In this document: piece after piece, positions 42,294-45,835 of the stretch
How positions within the stretch are numbered: the first letter of the stretch is position 1
Layout: each line of letters starts with the position of its first letter
NCBI GenBank assembly: GCA_023249105.1
Contig: JAHFDG010000028.1
Location: forward strand, 1-45,835
From: Candidatus Methanoperedens sp.
GTDB taxonomy: Archaea; Halobacteriota; Methanosarcinia; Methanosarcinales; Methanoperedenaceae
DNA length: 45,835 nt
Reading direction: 5' to 3'
The notes under the pieces: model-generated
The model's input: only the letters and a program-made list of their open reading frames with translations
Databases searched by the model: none
What the model was told of the DNA's origin: nothing
Position numbers and translations under genes: made by a program

Positions 42294-42692
42294 ATGAACC
42301 ACACAGAAACCACCGCGCCATCCCTTGACACTCTTATTGGAGGAATGTCATCCTACGAAAGATTTTCATTGAGTAAAGAGTTGAAGCAAATAACAGGTAT
42401 TTTAAAGCCTAATGAAACTCCAATTCAGACACTAAAAGTATATTGCAAAAAGAAATTCGGATTATTAATTGTAACTGCTGATGCATTGCATTTTATTAGT
42501 TGCGGATTATTTTGGGGAACACAAATTCAATCCTTCGCTTATTCAAGCATAGTAAACGTTTACAGCCGTACAGATTTATTGAATGGATCTGTTACTATTA
42601 ATTTAAAAAATAGTGAGTCTGTTTCTTTTACTCAAATTCAAAACGCTAAGATCCCGGAGTTAAAAAATTTCATCACTGGCCACCTGGCGTAG
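42294..42692 (+). CDS. Bacterial PH-domain-like accessory protein
   Basis: The 132-aa protein has a middle region typical of bacterial PH domains: IQTLKVYCKKKFGLLIVTAD, then ALHFISCGLFWGTQIQSF and SIVNVYSRTD. Its own promoter and location after the holin suggest expression in the lysogen. Bacterial PH domains often occur in membrane stress proteins; the role here is unknown. Confidence 0.6.
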   Translation: MNHTETTAPSLDTLIGGMSSYERFSLSKELKQITGILKPNETPIQTLKVYCKKKFGLLIVTADALHFISCGLFWGTQIQSFAYSSIVNVYSRTDLLNGSVTINLKNSESVSFTQIQNAKIPELKNFITGHLA

Positions 42693-42719
42693 GTAATTTT
42701 ATTTTATAGATTTATCACC

Positions 42720-43097
42720 ATGAAATCTATGAAATCAAGATTGCTCATTTTCTCCTTAGTAGGATTATTTGCGCACGTTGCCTTCAGCTTTATCTCTGAT
42801 CCGGTACCGAAAACAAGTGACGCTGTGAGCGTTGAAAAAGCCGTGCTTACAACTGATGGTATTGCTGTTGTAAGTTATGAAACCATTGCGCCTGTGACCG
42901 CAGGTTATGAATGTTTTTATGCTGCAGGCCAACCTATCCATTTAGAAAACACTTTTGTACCGGTAGCGGAAATTGATACGCGATTGTGTATCCCCTGGGA
43001 CCACGGAGTTTATATTACCAAGGTTGAACCATCCTACAAATCGCCTTATGTTGATGACAGCTATATTTGGAAATATTCAGTCCAGTATAACTGTTAG
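42720..43097 (+). CDS. Secreted accessory protein with signal peptide
   Basis: The 125-aa protein has a clear signal peptide (MKSMKSRLLIFSLVGLFAHV, then AFSFIS) and a beta-rich mature part (VSYETIAPVTAGYECFYAAG) ending in Cys. It probably acts in the periplasm. A degenerate box TAGATTTA lies 5 nt before the ATG. It is the last gene before a strong terminator and looks like a cargo (moron) gene. Confidence 0.6.
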   Translation: MKSMKSRLLIFSLVGLFAHVAFSFISDPVPKTSDAVSVEKAVLTTDGIAVVSYETIAPVTAGYECFYAAGQPIHLENTFVPVAEIDTRLCIPWDHGVYITKVEPSYKSPYVDDSYIWKYSVQYNC

Positions 43098-43116
43098 AAA
43101 ATAAAAATACATTATG

Positions 43117-43146
43117 AAAAAAGCCTCCTGATCAGGAGGCTTTTTT
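43117..43146. terminator. Perfect 30-bp bidirectional terminator centred on TGATCA
   Basis: AAAAAAGCCTCCTGA is followed by its exact reverse complement ending TTTTTT. The GC-rich 9-bp core plus A/T-runs would stop transcription in both directions. Like the palindrome at 37580, it is centred on TGATCA and contains a GATC. Confidence 0.92.
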
Positions 43147-43170
43147 GTGGTGATCCCGGAGAGATAAGTA

Positions 43171-43286
43171 TGTCCTCCAGGATTAAAAAAACTCTGACAT
43201 CTTTTTAAAATAGAACACGATAGCATTCACTGGAGGACAATGTCTTTCAGAAAGCTATCGTGTTTTTTTTATTGTAAATGTCAGAG
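43171..43286 (+). ncRNA. Interleaved-stem structured RNA element upstream of dam
   Basis: Three perfect complementary pairs interleave. A: TGTCCTCCAG (43171-43180) with CTGGAGGACA (43230-43239). B: CTCTGACAT (43192-43200) with ATGTCAGAG (43278-43286). C: AACACGATAGC (43214-43224) with GCTATCGTGTT (43254-43264). A and C form an H-type pseudoknot or two exclusive hairpins. Eight Ts follow C on the forward strand, and seven Ts follow B on the reverse strand. Stem A covers a GGAGG and can hide it. It looks like an RNA switch or small RNA rather than chance. Confidence 0.75.
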
Positions 43287-43317
43287 GATCCAAATGTACA
43301 AAACTTATTATATATAA
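43240..43317 (+). CDS. Possible leader peptide ahead of dam (25 aa)
   Basis: The frame MSFRKLSCFFYCKCQRIQMY, ending KTYYI, starts 3 nt after GGAGG and stops 2 nt before the dam ATG. The GGAGG is unusual here, since most starts lack an SD, and it is inside the arm that pairs with 43171-43180. The frame could couple translation to dam. It is short, and no other evidence supports it. Confidence 0.4.
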   Translation: MSFRKLSCFFYCKCQRIQMYKTYYI

Positions 43318-43319
43318 AA

Positions 43320-44126
43320 ATGAAAACTCCTATTTCTTATTATGGTGGAAAGCAAAAGCTGGCCACTGCTATACTAAAATTGATACCTAAGCATACGCTT
43401 TATTGTGAACCTTTTATTGGAGGTGCGGCAATATTTTTTGCAAAGCATCCATCACCGGTAGAAGTGATCAATGATGTAAATAAAGAGATGATAAACTTTT
43501 ACCGGACCGTACAGAATGATTTTGTTTCCCTGGAAAAAGAAATTAGGATCACGTTGCACAGTAGAGATCTGCACCGTAAAGCAAATGTAATTTATCAGAA
43601 CCCGGATATGTTTTCGGAAATAAAGCGCGCCTGGGCTGTGTGGGTTTTATCGACACAGAGTTTCGCTTCGATGTTGGATGGCAGCTGGGGCTATGATGTA
43701 GGAGCTAATACAACAACAAAAAAGATAAGTAATAAACGCGATTCATTCACAGAGGATTACGCGATACGGTTGCAGAATGTACAGATTGAGTGTGCTGATG
43801 CATTAAGAATTATTCGGGCCAGGGATACTCCGGAATCATTCTTTTATTGCGATCCTCCGTACTACAATTCTGATATGGGTCATTACGATGGTTATTCAAT
43901 AGAAGATTATGAGGCGCTGCTTAAAACACTTTCTACAATAAAAGGAAAATTCTTATTAAGCTCATATCCTTCTGCAATACTTGCTAAGTATGCTACAGAG
44001 TTTGGGTGGCATCAAAAAGAGTTTGAGCAATCGGTTTCTGTTGCAAATAATAATGGGCCACAAAAGAAGAAAACAGAGGTATTAACGGCAAATTATTTTA
44101 TTGATTATTCGCTGCAGTTTGAATAA
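43320..44126 (+). CDS. dam: DNA adenine methylase (Dam family)
   Basis: The 268-aa protein starts MKTPISYYGGKQKL at 43320; a longer frame from 43278 would start inside the RNA stem and is less likely. Motif I is ISYYGGK followed by EPFIGGAAIFFAKH. Catalytic motif IV is DPPY at 178-181 (FFYCDPPYYNS). It should methylate adenine, probably in GATC or a related site. It may protect phage DNA from host restriction or regulate the TGATCA-centred palindromes in this genome. Confidence 0.92.
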   Translation: MKTPISYYGGKQKLATAILKLIPKHTLYCEPFIGGAAIFFAKHPSPVEVINDVNKEMINFYRTVQNDFVSLEKEIRITLHSRDLHRKANVIYQNPDMFSEIKRAWAVWVLSTQSFASMLDGSWGYDVGANTTTKKISNKRDSFTEDYAIRLQNVQIECADALRIIRARDTPESFFYCDPPYYNSDMGHYDGYSIEDYEALLKTLSTIKGKFLLSSYPSAILAKYATEFGWHQKEFEQSVSVANNNGPQKKKTEVLTANYFIDYSLQFE

Positions 44127-44131
44127 GTAAA

Positions 44132-44539
44132 TTAATTCAGGAGATTGTTTGTTTCACGTTCTGCTTCAACTGCGGTAGCTGTTGAAGCAGTGCATCTTTC
44201 CTGACACACCCGGTTAATGGATTGTAATTTCATTTCTATAATCGATAGCTGCTCTTTTGTAATAATGTATTTAGGATCACTCAAAACTTTCCCGATCAGA
44301 TCGAACGCCTGGCCATGATCCCCGGTGTCAAGTATTGATTTTTTTTGCGCCCACACTTCCCTATATACACCGTGAACCCCTCGCACGGATATTTTGATTT
44401 TACTTGTTTTGTTATATTTTGATACTAACATTCTGAAGTAAGACATTGATGAATCAGGCACTTCCACCTGTTTACTGCATCCTTTTTTCAGTGCTTCATC
44501 AATTAATTGATGAACAACCTTCGTAGTTATTTTTCCCAT
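44132..44539 (-). CDS. Unknown reverse-strand protein (135 aa)
   Basis: The 135-aa protein starts MGKITTKVVHQLIDEALKKG and has a basic first half (KYNKTSKIKISVRGVHGVYR) with a helical C-terminus (SIIEMKLQSINRVCQERC). No family recognised. It is convergent with dam and divergent from the gpZ-like gene. A TATATTTG box lies four bases before its ATG. Confidence 0.6.
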   Translation of the reverse strand: MGKITTKVVHQLIDEALKKGCSKQVEVPDSSMSYFRMLVSKYNKTSKIKISVRGVHGVYREVWAQKKSILDTGDHGQAFDLIGKVLSDPKYIITKEQLSIIEMKLQSINRVCQERCTASTATAVEAERETNNLLN

Positions 44540-44543
44540 GCTC

Positions 44544-44551
44544 CAAATATA
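44544..44551 (-). promoter_or_regulatory. Reverse-strand TATATTTG box four bases before ATG
   Basis: On the reverse strand, TATATTTG is followed by GAGC and the ATG at 44539. It matches the Bacteroidota -7 consensus. No TTTG lies at the ideal -33 spacing. If used, it would produce a leaderless mRNA. Confidence 0.55.
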
Positions 44552-44679
44552 TATAATGTTATTATAAAATATCTTACCTTTTATAATATAATTATATAAT
44601 AAAATGACACAAAAAAAGATAACAATATTATACTTTTTGTCGGTTGCCTTTCACTGAAATATAATCGGTTTTCGTTGAC

Positions 44680-44956
44680 GTTTACGGATGTGTTTACATT
44701 TTTGTTTGCGCTAAAGGTGCCGTAAACATTAACTTGTATCAGTTTTGTAAACAAAATTTTGATTCAGAAAAAAATTATAAAAGAGGGTTATGTATGTGTG
44801 TGCGTATGCGCGCGCGTGTGCGTATGCGTGTGTATATATATCTATTTATAAAATTATTATTATTATGTTGATAAAGTCGAAAATCTTTAATAAAATAAAG
44901 GCTTTTAGCGTAAACAAAAACGTAAACAAAGTGTAAACTAAAATTATTCTGTTTAC
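44680..44956. other. Eight GTAAAC motifs in two blocks (iteron- or operator-like)
   Basis: GTTTAC occurs at 44680 and 44692, then GTAAAC at 44722, 44747, 44910, 44922 and 44933, and GTTTAC again at 44951. The extended form is YGTAAACA. Spacing within clusters is 11-12 bp in three cases, close to one DNA turn. The 44552-44995 gap has no gene and is AT-rich apart from the alternating tract between the blocks. The array may be a replication origin or a binding site for a regulator of the gpZ-like gene. Confidence 0.65.
44789..44841. other. 53-bp alternating pyrimidine-purine tract (Z-DNA-prone)
   Basis: Every base from 44789 to 44841 alternates pyrimidine and purine, with TG/CG steps in the centre (including GCGCGCGCG) and TA steps at the end. 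A 13-bp unit GTGTGCGTATGCG repeats at 44798 and 44816. Such tracts can flip to Z-DNA or melt under supercoiling. It lies exactly between two GTAAAC blocks. Confidence 0.8.
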
Positions 44957-44983
44957 GCTGAAACCATTGTTAATAAAAGCCGT

Positions 44984-44991
44984 TACATTTG
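44984..44991 (+). promoter_or_regulatory. TACATTTG box four bases before the gpZ-like ATG
   Basis: TACATTTG is followed by TACC and ATG 44996. The last GTTTAC (44951-44956) lies where the -33 region would be, so a protein bound there could block or aid RNA polymerase. The transcript would be leaderless. Confidence 0.6.
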
Positions 44992-44995
44992 TACC

Positions 44996-45685
44996 ATGTC
45001 CTCCAATACACTAAGAATTGATGTTAGTAAGGCAACTAAAGAGCTTCAGAAAATAGCTAAAGATCTTACAGCTGCGAAGGTGAATCAATCTATATCTCGT
45101 GCCATCAACCACACGCTTGGTAAGGCTAAAACATCAGCAAACAAGATGGTTCGGGACGCTTACAAAATGCCTGCAGATGAAGTGCGTAACAGGATATTTA
45201 TAAATCAATCCTCCTCCTCCTCGCTTACAGGCAAGTTGATAGCAGTGAAAGCTCCGCTGCCGATATCGGCATTTAATCCGAAAGCCGTGATAGGTAACAT
45301 TGTCACCAAAAGAGTAGGCTCATATCGTAATGCTAATAACAAAAAGGTGGCTACTTATGGCAGCAGTAAGACTAGGTCCGGTGTTGTTGGGGTTACTGTT
45401 GAAATCGTAAAAGGTCAAACTAAGACAATAAAATCAGCCTTCCTGGCCATAGGTAGAACATCAGCAGGCAGTGTTAAGGCAGCTGGTAAGTATGCTGATA
45501 ACGGCTTTGAGTTCAGCGATGATGGGAAGGGGAAAAGAACAACGATGAATACTAAGTCTGTATTTTGGGCAATACAAAGCCAAACTGTGGGCACTGATTT
45601 AACTAATCAGGTAAGGGACGACTACAGAGCCCGTGTGCAACACGAGTTGGTTAAAGGGCTTAAATATGCCCAAAAGAAGGCATAG
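44996..45685 (+). CDS. gpZ-like minor tail protein (orphan)
   Basis: The 229-aa protein has the pattern of lambda minor tail protein gpZ: ATKELQKIAKDLTAAKVNQS, then AINHTLGKAKTSANKMVRDA and YKMPADEVRNRIFI, with a Ser-rich linker and ISAFNPKAVIGNI. gpZ helps complete the tail near the head-tail joint. It is separated from all other tail genes, has its own promoter and terminator, and is adjacent (through circularisation) to terminase. Length is similar to gpZ (192 aa). Confidence 0.75.
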   Translation: MSSNTLRIDVSKATKELQKIAKDLTAAKVNQSISRAINHTLGKAKTSANKMVRDAYKMPADEVRNRIFINQSSSSSLTGKLIAVKAPLPISAFNPKAVIGNIVTKRVGSYRNANNKKVATYGSSKTRSGVVGVTVEIVKGQTKTIKSAFLAIGRTSAGSVKAAGKYADNGFEFSDDGKGKRTTMNTKSVFWAIQSQTVGTDLTNQVRDDYRARVQHELVKGLKYAQKKA

Positions 45686-45751
45686 TTTGAGATACGTTGC
45701 AACCGTATTGCATACCATTCAAAACACCTATATTTATTGAGTTACAAACCT

Positions 45752-45789
45752 TATACACGCCACGTTACCAAAGTAATGAGGCGTGTATA
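45752..45789 (+). terminator. Strong intrinsic terminator after the gpZ-like gene
   Basis: TATACACGCC pairs with GGCGTGTATA, and inside it CGTTAC pairs with GTAATG across a CAAA loop (one mismatch between the two stems). G and five Ts follow. It ends the gpZ-like transcript and isolates it from the late operon across the junction. Confidence 0.88.
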
Positions 45790-45824
45790 GTTTTTGGGTC
45801 CTCCTACGCCCGAATACAATGCGA

Positions 45825-45835
45825 TGCGCTAGCAG
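45825..45835. repeat. Right copy of 11-bp terminal direct repeat
   Basis: TGCGCTAGCAG matches bases 1-11 exactly. With the left copy it brackets the whole window and would overlap if the molecule circularised. See the left copy for readings. Confidence 0.6.

Noticed and set aside
43278-43319. Longer dam start at 43278
   Set aside because: The added residues are unlike the Dam N-terminus and the start codon lies within arm B' of the RNA element.
1-45835. CRISPR array or diversity-generating retroelement
   Set aside because: No regularly spaced repeats with unique spacers and no reverse transcriptase frame were seen; the few repeats are isolated leader hairpins.

Overview
The window looks like a complete temperate tailed-phage genome, or an excised prophage, of about 45.8 kb. 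Late genes run 5'->3' from a terminase at the left edge. The first 11 bases (TGCGCTAGCAG) recur as the last 11, just upstream of the small terminase gene, where a cos-type junction would be expected. The DNA is AT-rich. Most starts lack a Shine-Dalgarno (SD) sequence, and several genes carry the TAnnTTTG -7 box typical of Bacteroidota. I therefore infer a Bacteroidota host (Flavobacteriia- or Sphingobacteriia-like). This is an inference from signals and protein style, not from a database match.

Layout. (1) 108-7414: DNA packaging and head, with lambda-type gpNu1, gpA, gpW and portal, a fused prohead protease/major capsid protein, a cement protein and an FII-like connector. (2) 7416-25099: contractile P2/Mu-type tail, with terminator, sheath, tube, a frameshifted tail assembly chaperone, tape measure, gpU and gpX. 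A 5.4 kb block with a long fibre, two tandem lectin-like proteins and two unknowns follows, then gpD, gpV, gp25-like wedge, gpJ, gpI, a collar fibre and a fibre-associated protein. (3) 25086-25661: GH108-type endolysin whose expected catalytic Glu is Ala, followed by a terminator. (4) 25662-26798: lysogeny switch, with a structured non-coding stretch, a hidden 48-aa reverse-strand gene, a reverse-strand HTH repressor, two operator-like palindromes and a forward HTH protein. (5) 26798-39772: early operon with many small unknowns, a CHC2/Toprim primase fused to a helicase, SSB, a Zn-finger methyltransferase, DUF4406/deoxyribosyltransferase-like proteins, a DUF3310 protein and a ParB-like protein. 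(6) 39732-43097: large serine integrase, holin-like protein and individually promoted accessory genes. (7) 43117-45789: a structured RNA element ahead of a Dam methylase, a reverse-strand unknown, a regulatory or origin-like region (eight GTAAAC motifs around a 53-bp alternating pyrimidine-purine tract) and an orphan gpZ-like tail protein with its own promoter and terminator.

How it works together. gpA/gpNu1 should package DNA into a head matured by the capsid-fused protease. A contractile tail with a separate adhesin block should find the host. The serine integrase and the divergent HTH pair set lysogeny. The primase-helicase, SSB and ParB-like protein support replication or maintenance.

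The most unusual feature is RNA-level organisation. Most genes here are packed head to tail, but nine gaps of roughly 40-60 nt hold a hairpin ending about 13-25 nt before the next start codon. Two hairpin types are repeated, and one resembles a tRNA acceptor/T-arm minihelix. The dam gene has an elaborate interleaved-stem leader that can hide an SD sequence. Three accessory genes have a TAnnTTTG box exactly four bases before ATG, which suggests leaderless mRNAs.
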